A DNA stretch of 64,000 bases from Gammaproteobacteria bacterium. Its GTDB lineage: Bacteria; Pseudomonadota; Gammaproteobacteria; HK1. Below the pieces are notes generated by a model, which saw only the letters and a list, made by a program, of their open reading frames with translations, searched no databases and was not told the origin of the DNA. The translations under genes were made by a program, and so were the position numbers. Of the stretch, positions 25,756 to 34,348 are shown in pieces (position 1 is the first letter of the stretch; each line of letters begins with the position of its first letter). The stretch covers positions 496,001 to 560,000 of the forward strand of contig WLWT01000001.1 of assembly GCA_012103455.1 (NCBI GenBank). The letters are read 5' to 3'.

Positions 25756-28272
25756 TCAGCGCACCTCTCTCACAACCCTAAAGCCCAATCGATCGGCTTT
25801 TTTTGCCCCGTTGAACTTGAGCCGGTTGGCTACCCTCACCCCTTTGGGGAACAGAGCCCAGGAACCGCCGCGAATGGCTCGCATAGTGCAATCGCCGGAG
25901 GTCACAGGGCTGCCGTCAGCCTTGGTGCCAACATAGTCCGCCTTCCAACAATCACCGGTCCACTCCCAAACATTACCCAAGGTATCGTAGAGGCCAAACG
26001 CATTGGGCTTGAACGACCCTACCGGCGCCGGTTGAACGTGACCGTCATTGCAATCATGGATCGGATTTTTGTATCTCGTCCGCGACTTGAGTGTGATATC
26101 GGCGACATTGGCGTAACTGCACGCGGCATTGGCATCATCACCCCAAAAACGTACCGATTGGCTGCCGGCCCGCGCCGCGTACTCCCATTCAGCCTCCGAG
26201 GGCAAGCGGTACGTGGCCCCCGACTGCTCCGACAACCAATCCGTGTACGCCACCGCGTCAGCGTACGTCACATTGATAGCCGGCTGCCGCCCGCGGCCCC
26301 ACTTAGAATCCGGCAAAAGCGGGCGGCCGGCGGCTCGAGTAAAACGATCGTAGTCCGCGAACGTCACCTCGAAGGCGCTGATGGCGAAGGGCTTGGCAAA
26401 CATCACCGTGTGCACGGGCTTCTCATCGGCATCGCCTTTGGCATCTCCCATTTGGAACGAGGCAGCCGGCACGGTCACCATACCGGGCCCGGTACCCCCA
26501 CCGCTCAATACATCTTTGAACGCAAACGCACCAGCCGGAACCTGACAAGCCGGCACTTCATTCCTGGCCACGGTCAATGCCGCTGACTCCGGTATAGACG
26601 CTGCTTTCTCCACCAGTTTGCGCACCTCCTCACAGTCTTTCTTCTGCGCCTGTTCCATCGCCAGTTCGATGTAACGTTTAACGATACTGTCAAGCCCTTT
26701 GAGCGCGGCCTCGCTGCCGGCGTCAACCGCCAATGCGCGGCGGAAAAAATAAAGCGCACTCTTCCCCTTGGGTGTAGTCAGCCGTAGGGCTTTCAATGCC
26801 CTGCGGCCTTTTTTTATCAGCTCGTCGCGCTGCGCAATCTGCTCCCTAGTGAGCTCCGATTTAGGCGCATCCGATTGCTCGCGTGGCTGTCCGAGTGCTG
26901 CCGTCAACCCAGACAGTTCCGCCAGTAATTTGTTATTTTTTTGCTCTAACTCCTCGACCTTCGATGCCAGGCTAGCCTCCACCACTTTAAATTTCGCTTC
27001 GCCGTCATTTGCGCGGGCCGTCATCGCTGCTAACGACGCCGTCACTTTGCGCACTTGCGCCTCGGTGACACGGTTAGACTCGGCACTGGCGCTCACCTGT
27101 TCGCGCATCTTACGCATCGCGCTGTTAGCGGCGGCCAGATCGCTGCGCGCCTGTTCGAGTTCGGTTTGCAATACGGGCACTTGATCGCTGGCTTCACCGG
27201 CGAACCTACCGGCCACCAGCATAGTGCCCCACACGGCACTCGCCACCACCACACCCCCAACGCCCCCCAAGAGCGGTAGCTTCCAACGGGCATCGGCACC
27301 ACCGGTTGACGGCTCGGCCACATCGTAAACACCCACGGCCACCCCCGGTGGCGGTGGCAAAATGGCCCGCCACTGCTGCAAGGTCTGCGGGCGGTCCTCC
27401 GGCAAAAAAGCGAGCGCCGCGTCAATGGCCGATAAGAGAGCATGGGAGTAAGCCCCGCCGGCTTTGGCTACAGCAGGCTCCATCGGATCTTTCACCTTCG
27501 AATCCTTGGCCTTCGAATCCCTGGCCCTGCTCATGCGCGCCCGGTTGCGGTTAAAAGCATTCTCCGGAGGCCGGCCTGTTACCGCCCGGTAGAGGGTAGC
27601 GCCTAACGCATAGATATCGGTCCAGGGGCCTTGCTTGCCTACCCCCCAATCGTATTGCTCATAGGGCCCGTAGTCTTTGGTCATCAACACGGTGAGCTGC
27701 CGTGTGGCTACGCCGATGGCCATACGGGCGGCACCGAAATCGAGCAACACGGGCGATCCATCCGGCCGCACGATAATATTGTCCGGCTTTATATCACGAT
27801 GGATGAAGCCGGCCGCGTGTACTGCTTGCAAGGTGTCCAATAGCGGGTGCAATATCCCCAGTAAATCATCCTCCGAACTCATCTTTCCCTGGCGTAACAT
27901 CCGCTCCAAGCTAGGTCCTTCCTCGAACTCCATCACCATATACGCGGTGCCATTGGTCTCGAAAACGTCCTGCACCCGCACGATATTGGGGTGCTTGAAC
28001 CGAGCCAGAATAATCGCCTCCTCAATGAAGCCCTGCAGATGCTTTTCATAGATTTCGTCGTAAGCTGTATCAATGCAGGCGACATCTATACCGTTGTCAC
28101 CGCGCTCGGCGATCTCCATCGGTAGATATTCTTTGATGGCCACATGCTGTTTTAGGATCTTGTGGGTGGCGTTATAGGTGATGCCGAACCCGCCCTGTCC
28201 AAGGGGCGCCCCCACAATGAAGTTGCCGAGTTGCAAATCGGCCGGTAATCCATTTTTTACTCTCGGTGCCAT
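25756..28272 (-). CDS. Ser/Thr protein kinase fused to a SUMF1-type domain
   Basis: 838 residues. The N-terminal Hanks kinase has GQGGFG (25-30), VAIKEYLP (catalytic Lys47), FIHRDIKPDN (Asp160) and LLDFGAAR (178-183). A membrane helix lies around 340-358, then a long coiled coil (~365-470, AEAQ/KKV-rich) and a linker with two Cys. The last ~230 residues are a formylglycine-generating-enzyme-like (SUMF1) domain: FQMGDAKGD, AFEVTFADYDRF, YRLPSEAEWEYAARAG, NVWEWTGDCW and AIRGGSWALFP. Such kinase-SUMF1 fusions are signalling proteins; the SUMF1 part probably senses or binds and does not make formylglycine. The convergent FHA-protein gene is a likely partner. Confidence 0.9.
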   Translation of the reverse strand: MAPRVKNGLPADLQLGNFIVGAPLGQGGFGITYNATHKILKQHVAIKEYLPMEIAERGDNGIDVACIDTAYDEIYEKHLQGFIEEAIILARFKHPNIVRVQDVFETNGTAYMVMEFEEGPSLERMLRQGKMSSEDDLLGILHPLLDTLQAVHAAGFIHRDIKPDNIIVRPDGSPVLLDFGAARMAIGVATRQLTVLMTKDYGPYEQYDWGVGKQGPWTDIYALGATLYRAVTGRPPENAFNRNRARMSRARDSKAKDSKVKDPMEPAVAKAGGAYSHALLSAIDAALAFLPEDRPQTLQQWRAILPPPPGVAVGVYDVAEPSTGGADARWKLPLLGGVGGVVVASAVWGTMLVAGRFAGEASDQVPVLQTELEQARSDLAAANSAMRKMREQVSASAESNRVTEAQVRKVTASLAAMTARANDGEAKFKVVEASLASKVEELEQKNNKLLAELSGLTAALGQPREQSDAPKSELTREQIAQRDELIKKGRRALKALRLTTPKGKSALYFFRRALAVDAGSEAALKGLDSIVKRYIELAMEQAQKKDCEEVRKLVEKAASIPESAALTVARNEVPACQVPAGAFAFKDVLSGGGTGPGMVTVPAASFQMGDAKGDADEKPVHTVMFAKPFAISAFEVTFADYDRFTRAAGRPLLPDSKWGRGRQPAINVTYADAVAYTDWLSEQSGATYRLPSEAEWEYAARAGSQSVRFWGDDANAACSYANVADITLKSRTRYKNPIHDCNDGHVQPAPVGSFKPNAFGLYDTLGNVWEWTGDCWKADYVGTKADGSPVTSGDCTMRAIRGGSWALFPKGVRVANRLKFNGAKKADRLGFRVVREVR

Positions 28273-28384
28273 AACACGCTCAGGAACTTCTTTATGCCCG
28301 GTTGCAACGATAAAAAATCAATCCAAAACCTAGTCAACAATAGACAGCGCCCGGAACCCTAGCATATTCATTCATTCATTACTT

Positions 28385-28957
28385 TTATTCTCTTGACTGC
28401 GCTTCTACGGGGCGCAACACCAATCGGTAGAGGATCGTCACAGAGAAGCCAATGATGGGATCATCGGCCCACTCGCCCGTGCCGAGGTCGAATCGACGCC
28501 TGTCCACCACCACGGCGCCACGTAAGTCGGCCCGTCCATCGCCGGACAAGGTCCAAGTAAACGGCGCATGAAGCGCTTGGCGCCGCTCGCGTATGGCGAG
28601 GTGACCATCCGCCACGTAGCGCCCGGCGGTGGCCTTGGCAAACGTAGTGGCGGTGAAAACAGCCTGCGGAAACCGGGCAACCCAAAACCAGTCCTTGCCC
28701 CGCATCCCGTTATCCCGGTCTTTGCTGCGCGAGTTGACACTACCCATCCGGATACTGATCCGCATGTTACCAGCGGGCTGGCCGGACGGTTCGAACTCGA
28801 TGGCCGCAGTCCAATTTTCAAACCAGCCTTCGAATTCGATGCCGTCATAGCTGGCCACGAAACCGATACGGCTATCGCCCCGATCCACCTGCCACGGCGA
28901 GGCCCACACCGGCGCTCCCAACACAACCAGGACAATAGCGAGCAAATTCCCGGGCAT
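28385..28957 (-). CDS. YceI-family periplasmic lipid-binding protein
   Basis: 190 residues from ATG 28957 (MPGNLLAIVLVVLGAPVWASPW), which gives a clean signal peptide cleaved after VWA. The longer frame to 28990 adds polar residues ahead of the signal. YceI features follow: WQVDRGDSRIGFVASYDGIEFEGWF, then MRGKDWFWVARFPQAVF and GHLAIRERRQALHAPFT, near the end FDLGTGEWADDPIIGFSVTI. The family forms a lipocalin-like barrel that binds isoprenoid lipids in the periplasm. Confidence 0.88.
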   Translation of the reverse strand: MPGNLLAIVLVVLGAPVWASPWQVDRGDSRIGFVASYDGIEFEGWFENWTAAIEFEPSGQPAGNMRISIRMGSVNSRSKDRDNGMRGKDWFWVARFPQAVFTATTFAKATAGRYVADGHLAIRERRQALHAPFTWTLSGDGRADLRGAVVVDRRRFDLGTGEWADDPIIGFSVTILYRLVLRPVEAQSRE

Positions 28958-29079
28958 CGGACACACTCCTAAAGGTTTAGAAGATCGCAAGTAAGGACCC
29001 CTTCATTTACCCGCTAGTACATTTACCCGCTAGTATCTACCCGGTGGCGTGAACTACGAACCGGGTATCAAAGCCGGCC

Positions 29080-29901
29080 TTATGGCCACAGACCACTGCC
29101 GTGCATGAACCGCTTCAGCGCCCGCCTCCAGGGCCGCTCCAGGTGCTGCTGAAGCGCCGCCGGATCGACCACATAGTCACCTGAACCATCATCCTCGTGG
29201 AGTGTGGACGAATCCCGCACAACCTCCCCCCAGTGCCGCGCGACATTGTGAGGAAAATTCTTATAACCGCGGCGGATGGCTTCATGGCGGGTGTCTAGGC
29301 GCACCTGCATCTGCTGCGGAGAGCGCCACTGGAAATGCTTGAGCGGCAAGCGCTGCCGATACACCAAGCCAAGGTGGTCCGGCCACCCGGCGATAGGCCC
29401 CCATTGCAACCCAGGACGGTGCCTAAACCAGCGCGGCTCGGAATTGTTGGCCAGATAATGGCGCGGCATATCGGAGAAATCCTCGGCAGGCACCGGCGCG
29501 CCGCTCGCCCACCGCACTTCATCCAACTCAGTGAAATAGAACTGTAGATGGACCGACCACACTACATGGCAATACGCCGGCACCCGGCGCAAAAAGAGCC
29601 TCGGATCGGCCAAGTAGATCTCATCGGCATCGAGCCGGCACCACCAGTCACCGCACTCGGCCCGATCGGAGAATACGTTGAACACCTCACCGCGTATACC
29701 GTCGTTGAAATCCCTATCATCGCTCTTCCACGCCACCACTTGGGGCAGCTCGTGCGCTACTCGCCGCACTATCTCCCAGGTACCGTCGGTGCTGGCGTTA
29801 TCGAAAATATAAATGCCATCGAAAAAGCGCACTGAATAGCGCAGCGCGCGCTCGATGAAGTCCGCTTCGTTCTTGACCACCGTTAGGCCATGAAGGCGCA
29901 T
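29080..29901 (-). CDS. Glycosyltransferase family 2-like protein
   Basis: 273 residues. It starts LHGLTVVKNEADFIERALRY and has FDGIYIFDNASTDGTWEIVRR and WWCRLDADEIYL, where DAD is the nucleotide-sugar/metal motif. This is the short 'KNE' type of glycosyltransferase (Glyco_tranf_2_4). It follows another glycosyltransferase gene with a 4-bp gap and is probably co-transcribed with it in surface polysaccharide synthesis. The acceptor is unknown. Confidence 0.8.
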   Translation of the reverse strand: MRLHGLTVVKNEADFIERALRYSVRFFDGIYIFDNASTDGTWEIVRRVAHELPQVVAWKSDDRDFNDGIRGEVFNVFSDRAECGDWWCRLDADEIYLADPRLFLRRVPAYCHVVWSVHLQFYFTELDEVRWASGAPVPAEDFSDMPRHYLANNSEPRWFRHRPGLQWGPIAGWPDHLGLVYRQRLPLKHFQWRSPQQMQVRLDTRHEAIRRGYKNFPHNVARHWGEVVRDSSTLHEDDGSGDYVVDPAALQQHLERPWRRALKRFMHGSGLWP

Positions 29902-29905
29902 GCTT

Positions 29906-30691
29906 CTAACCCGCCTCCGGCAAACTGAATTCTTCGCGTATACACCGCGTCAACGGCCGTATGAGCCCAAGCTCCCGTAACCCGTCACGGCACTCGGAGC
30001 GACGCAACAACTTAGCCCACGGTGTTTTGCGGGTATCGGTGACATTGTCACCGTGCGAGATGGAATAAACGCCGCTTGGAAATGGGATATCAGCCAAGGG
30101 CCAGCCCCGGTCCACCATCGCCTGGCGAATGACGGTGTGGCCGTGGGTCATAAATAAGCAGGCGTCACGCTCCGCCTGCCCCTTGGATTGCGGAAAGCGC
30201 AAACGGTCCGCCCGCAACACGGCACTGCTGCCGCAGTTTCGCCAAAACGCCGGCGTGTAAGTGAGCCAGCGGCTGCCGGTCCTGTGCAGGTAACCGGTGC
30301 GCAGCGAATAGCCATTCGGATCATCGGCGCGCAGGCAATAAGCGACCAGGCGCCGAGAAATGAAATCGTCACAGTCACGCACCATGACGTAAGTAGGGGC
30401 CAGGGCAGGGGTGGCGATGAGGCCATCCAGCAACTTCTCCCACTTGTCCCGGTTGCCTTCAGCGGCGCAGAACCCGCCCGGGTGCGGCGCTTCGAAGTCG
30501 GCTTCCATGACTTGCAAACGGCTATCGAACTCAGCGGCGAAACCGGGCCGGTCATGGCACAGCAACAGTACCGTGAAGCGCTCATCAGTCTGCGCGAACA
30601 CCGATCTCATGGCACGCTCGGCCAAAGCGCACAAGGCGGCCCAATCCCGGGTGACGCGTTTGGCCTTGAATGGAGTCAGAAATAGAATCAC
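29906..30691 (-). CDS. Putative rhamnosyltransferase-like glycosyltransferase
   Basis: About 262 residues if GTG 30691 is the start (VILFLTPFKAK); an upstream ATG at 30790 would overlap the cytochrome b561 gene by 44 bp and adds an unlikely sequence. It resembles the putative rhamnosyl transferase family (PF11316): RAMRSVFAQTDERFTVLLLCHDRPGF, then YVMVRDCDDFISRR, where DCDD replaces the DxD motif. It is paired with the GT2-like gene downstream. The sugar and acceptor are unknown. Confidence 0.65.
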   Translation of the reverse strand: MILFLTPFKAKRVTRDWAALCALAERAMRSVFAQTDERFTVLLLCHDRPGFAAEFDSRLQVMEADFEAPHPGGFCAAEGNRDKWEKLLDGLIATPALAPTYVMVRDCDDFISRRLVAYCLRADDPNGYSLRTGYLHRTGSRWLTYTPAFWRNCGSSAVLRADRLRFPQSKGQAERDACLFMTHGHTVIRQAMVDRGWPLADIPFPSGVYSISHGDNVTDTRKTPWAKLLRRSECRDGLRELGLIRPLTRCIREEFSLPEAG

Positions 30692-30746
30692 GGAAATAAA
30701 AACGCCCGACGTAGATAAAATCGCGTAGCTATAGAATCGCGGATCG

Positions 30747-31292
30747 CTATTTCCCCTTCCACATGCGCGCGAGGACCCTATCACGATCAATAAAATGGTG
30801 CTTGAGCGCCGCTAGTAGATGGCCGATCAGCGCCAGCGCCATGAGACTGAATAACGCGCCGTGAACCATCTCCGCAAGACTTTGCACATCGCCATCGGGG
30901 GGCACTATACCGGGCACGGGAAACAGGCCGAACCAGCGCATAGGAAAACCCGAGGCAGAATGAATAACCCAGCCGGACAGCGGTAGCGCTACTAACAAAA
31001 CGTAGAGCAGCGCATGCATGATCCGCGCGGCGCTACGTTGCCTGGCGCTCAAAGTGGCTGGCACCGGCGGCGGTGGATCGTAGAACCGCCAGGCGATGCG
31101 AAGGAGCACCAACACTAGCAGCGTTAGACCAGCCGATTTGTGCAGCAGGTAGATGCGTGCGGTGTACGGCGACGGATCGAGATCCGTCATCCACAGCCCT
31201 ACCACCATCATCGCCACTACAGTTATAGCCATCAGCCAATGCAACAACCGGTGGATGAGTCCCCAGCCGGCCGCGTTGTTACGCCATTGCAT
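30747..31292 (-). CDS. Cytochrome b561 family protein
   Basis: 181 residues, four membrane helices. Candidate haem-ligand His residues sit in LIHRLLHWLMA, LLHKSAGLTLL, RIMHALLYVLL and GHLLAALKHHFIDRD. Typical end: LKHHFIDRD..L.RM. It would carry electrons between the quinone pool and periplasmic partners. Directly downstream on the same strand are the glycosyltransferases; upstream and divergent is the MarR gene, with a shared promoter region at 31293-31501. Confidence 0.88.
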   Translation of the reverse strand: MQWRNNAAGWGLIHRLLHWLMAITVVAMMVVGLWMTDLDPSPYTARIYLLHKSAGLTLLVLVLLRIAWRFYDPPPPVPATLSARQRSAARIMHALLYVLLVALPLSGWVIHSASGFPMRWFGLFPVPGIVPPDGDVQSLAEMVHGALFSLMALALIGHLLAALKHHFIDRDRVLARMWKGK

Positions 31293-31501
31293 CCCAGATC
31301 TCCCTTACCTAGACGAGCATGAATCTGCGCATCATACGCCCTCCCATCACTCCTCAAATGTGAGAAATGCCCGCGGCCCGGGTTACCATCACCCCCTAAT
31401 CAGCCCCACAGCGTCACGCGTAGGGACATCACACTCCGGCAGTGTGGAATTATCAGGGGGCGCAGACAATCGTCCAGTTCAACCATGAGTCCAGTTCAAC
31501 C

Positions 31502-32017
31502 ATGAGCACTGAAGACGGCGAATTAACCGAGGCCTTTATCCATGAACCGGGGCGTAGCTTGGGATATCTCATCCGGGACGGGTTCAGAGCGTTCAACAAA
31601 GTCTTACATGATCTTATAGAAGCCCATGGCGTGGCCATCGGCCATTGGTATTTTCTGCGAGAGCTGTGGGTAGAAGACGGCTTGACTCAACGGGAACTCA
31701 GCCGGCGCGCGGGCATCATAGAGCCCACCACGGCGGCGGCCGTCAACGCCATGGAGGAAAAAGGCCTCATCTCGCGCGAGCGCAACACCGAAGACCGGCG
31801 CAAGGTCAACATTTTCCTCACCCAGGCAGGCCGCCAACTGCAAGATGAGCTGCTGCCCTACGTCAAGCAAGTCAACGAGTTAGCGGCCACCGCTCTGAGC
31901 CCAGAGGAAGTAGCCGAGCTGCGCAGGCTGCTCGATCAGGTGAAGAACAACCTGGTTGCATCAGCCGTCGATGATGCCGGCGAATTGCACTTTCATCCGC
32001 CCGATAGTGGCCACTGA
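31502..32017 (+). CDS. MarR-family transcriptional regulator
   Basis: 171 residues from ATG 31502 (MSTEDGEL); an 18-bp direct repeat (ATGAGTCCAGTTCAACC type) just upstream offers another ATG at 31484. The winged-helix part is clear: GLTQRELSRRAGIIEPTTAAAVNAMEEKGLISRERNTEDRRKV split over helix, recognition helix and wing, with DRRKV as the MarR wing signature. The C-terminal helix is for dimerisation. It diverges from cytochrome b561 and precedes the CoA-transferase gene, which are its likely targets (inference). Confidence 0.88.
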   Translation: MSTEDGELTEAFIHEPGRSLGYLIRDGFRAFNKVLHDLIEAHGVAIGHWYFLRELWVEDGLTQRELSRRAGIIEPTTAAAVNAMEEKGLISRERNTEDRRKVNIFLTQAGRQLQDELLPYVKQVNELAATALSPEEVAELRRLLDQVKNNLVASAVDDAGELHFHPPDSGH

Positions 32018-32021
32018 CTAG

Positions 32022-32315
32022 AGGGCGCCTCTAAAAATAGTCATTGTTTCGTGAGTGCAAGGAAGCACCGCGCGCAGAACCGCAGTGTATAGGTGATCAC
32101 TGCTGTCCCACAAAATGGTTAAACATAGCGTATAACCTATTGATTTCCATAAAAAATTGACTATGGCATTGTATTTGAAACATGAAAACAGTTTTTCCAG
32201 AAATTTCAAAGGGTTAGTATGCTTTATGGGACAGCAGTGATAGGTGATATATGAGGATTCGAGCACGGAGCTGACGCCGCAATCGCAGAAAAAGTGCATT
32301 TGTTAGAGGCGCCCT
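32022..32315. mobile_element. MITE copy 3, interrupted by a second 144-bp element
   Basis: Outer element of the same family as 13276, beginning AGGGCGCCTCTAAAAATAG and ending TTAGAGGCGCCCT. Its interior is split after GCAGTGTATAGGTGA by an unrelated insertion (32097-32240); removing the insertion and one target repeat gives ~143 bp. It lies right behind the MarR stop and ahead of the CoA-transferase, separating their transcription. Confidence 0.85.
32097..32240. mobile_element. Second MITE type nested in MITE copy 3
   Basis: 144 bp bounded by 14-bp terminal inverted repeats (TCACTGCTGTCCCA / TGGGACAGCAGTGA), which extend imperfectly further in. The interior is AT-rich and non-coding. It is flanked by a 7-bp direct repeat TAGGTGA (32090-32096 and 32241-32247), the target-site duplication, which proves transposition into the older MITE. 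No autonomous partner with these ends is seen in the window. Confidence 0.85.
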
Positions 32316-32339
32316 AGAGCTTGACCGGAGAAACCCACT

Positions 32340-33560
32340 ATGACCGATGCAGCAAACACTAACGCTATTCAATCCCTTGACGGCATCCGCGTATTGGATC
32401 TGGCCACGTTCATCGCGGGACCGTTCTCGACCACCATCATGGGCGAGTTCGGCGCCGAGGTCATCAAAATAGAACAACCCGGGATCGGCGATCCGCTGCG
32501 CCGCTTCGGTACCACCGCGCCGTGCGGCGACTCGCTCATCTGGTTGCAAGAATCGCGTAACAAGAAGTGCATCACGCTTGACTTACGCAAACCGGATGGC
32601 AAAGCGCTATTGGAAGAGTTGGTCAAACAAAGCGATGTGGTGGTCGAGAACTTTCGCACCGGCACCCTTGAGCGCTGGGGGGTGGGCTGGGAGGTACTGC
32701 ACGCCATCAATCCACGGCTCATCATGTTGCGAGTCACCGGTTATGGGCAGACGGGACCCAAGGCCCGTGAACCGGGCTTTGCCCGTATCGCCCACGCATT
32801 CAGCGGCCTCACCCATCTAGCCGGCGAAGCCGATGGCCCTCCGCTCATGCCTGGCTCCACCACGTTGGCCGACTACCTGTCCGGCGCCTACGGCATGATG
32901 GGCGTCATGCTGGCCCTGCGATCACGCGACCGCACGGGCCAAGGACAATACATTGACATCGCTCTTTACGAACCGATATTCCGCTTTCTGGACGAGATGG
33001 TGCCAGTCTACGGCTTCAACGGATTCGTGCGCCAACGTATGGGCGCCGACACCGTCAACGTAGTGCCGCATTCGCACTACCCCACCGCGGACGGCAAGTG
33101 GGTGGCGATCGCCTGCACCAACGACAAGATGTTCGCGCGTCTGGCCACGGTCATGGAGCAACCTGAATTAGCCGATGATGACCGCTTTGGTCACATCGAA
33201 AAACGCCTGGCTAAACGGGCCGAAGTCAACGCTGTTGTTACTGTATGGACATCTAGCCTCAATCAGGATCAGCTGCTCAGCCAGCTAGCCGAAGGCGAAG
33301 TGCCTAGTGGCCCTATCTACGACGTCGCGGACATCTTCCAAGACCCGCAATACGCGGCGCGCGGCGATCTAGTGACGTGGCATGGGGAGCGCATTGACGA
33401 AATCACCATGCCTACTGTTATGCCCAAATTGTCCGAGACGCCGGGACGCATCAACCACTTAGGCGCGCAACTCGGGGCCCACAACGAAGCGATCTACGGC
33501 GCACTGCTAGGCCTGAGCGCACAGCGCATGGATGAACTCAAGACTTGGGGTGTAATTTAG
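32340..33560 (+). CDS. CaiB/BaiF (family III) CoA-transferase
   Basis: 406 residues, normal length. N-terminal family motif: GIRVLDLATFIAGPFSTTIM then [28 protein letters not shown]-like block (DVVVENFRTGTLERWG). The catalytic Asp is expected in the GSTTLADYLSGAYG segment. It moves CoA between carboxylic acids in the cytoplasm. It starts with GGAG eight bases before the ATG. The substrate is not evident; a second family member begins at 63862. Confidence 0.9.
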   Translation: MTDAANTNAIQSLDGIRVLDLATFIAGPFSTTIMGEFGAEVIKIEQPGIGDPLRRFGTTAPCGDSLIWLQESRNKKCITLDLRKPDGKALLEELVKQSDVVVENFRTGTLERWGVGWEVLHAINPRLIMLRVTGYGQTGPKAREPGFARIAHAFSGLTHLAGEADGPPLMPGSTTLADYLSGAYGMMGVMLALRSRDRTGQGQYIDIALYEPIFRFLDEMVPVYGFNGFVRQRMGADTVNVVPHSHYPTADGKWVAIACTNDKMFARLATVMEQPELADDDRFGHIEKRLAKRAEVNAVVTVWTSSLNQDQLLSQLAEGEVPSGPIYDVADIFQDPQYAARGDLVTWHGERIDEITMPTVMPKLSETPGRINHLGAQLGAHNEAIYGALLGLSAQRMDELKTWGVI

Positions 33561-33707
33561 CCACGGGTGTTATCTAGATGGTTTCAAAAAAACATCTAAA
33601 GTTCTTAAAATCCCAATGAGCGGGCACCATAATATGATAGCCTCGGCGGCGTTAAGCCTGGGGGCTAACACTGGACGCTACTTCTATCTGTTAAAATTGG
33701 TGAGAAC

Positions 33708-34049
33708 ATGAAGTTGACCATACGCCAGAGAAACCTGCTTGGCCGCATCCGCCTGCTATTGACCATGGCAGTTACCACCGCGCTCGCCGGCTGCGCCGCT
33801 ATCACCGATAGACCCGACCCCGCGCCCGTTACCTTCAAAGCAGATGAGATGCCGTCCTACTCCCTAAGTAGCGAGCGGCTCACCGAATTCAAGCAGGCCG
33901 CCGATGAACAAGCGCGCAAAAGCGTGCGCAATCACTACATAGTCACAAGCGTAGTCTCCATTAGCGAAAACTACGACACCTACAAACGGGCGCTGCAAAC
34001 CCAAGATATCACTGGCGATATCGGCTGGATTCGTATCATAAGTGCATAA
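33708..34049 (+). CDS. Small hypothetical lipoprotein
   Basis: 113 residues with a lipoprotein signal: positively charged start, hydrophobic LLLTMAVTTALAGC and lipobox LAGC, with the mature part starting at Cys. The rest is charged and has no family that I recognise (ERLTEFKQAADEQARKSVRN). It ends abruptly at the border of the insertion hotspot, so its 3' end may have been replaced. GGTGAGAAC precedes the ATG. Confidence 0.6.
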   Translation: MKLTIRQRNLLGRIRLLLTMAVTTALAGCAAITDRPDPAPVTFKADEMPSYSLSSERLTEFKQAADEQARKSVRNHYIVTSVVSISENYDTYKRALQTQDITGDIGWIRIISA

Positions 34050-34065
34050 CCTCTGGAACCAGAGG
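34050..34065. terminator. Perfect inverted repeat behind the lipoprotein gene
   Basis: CCTCTGG-AA-CCAGAGG, a 7-bp stem with a 2-base centre, begins immediately after the lipoprotein stop. No run of T follows, so termination is uncertain; it may be a cruciform or an end of a mobile element. Confidence 0.3.
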
Positions 34066-34348
34066 GTTGCTTAAAGTGCCTTTGAAGTGAATCAGAACTC
34101 AGGGGTACTGTGTTACTAATTCGGCACAAAATTACCCGACATCAATTCAGAATATATCTGACATGCTTTTCATAGAAAAACCGTTTAATTATTTGCGTAT
34201 TCTGTTGCAGTGAGTGCAACACCGAACGAGCCAAGGCCACCCGTTGCTCCTTTGTAGCCACCACTGTCCGCCCAATCCGTTGGCTTTTTACGTGATGCCA
34301 TACTGGCTCATCAGGATTGAGTTCCGGTGAATACGGCGGTAACAATAC

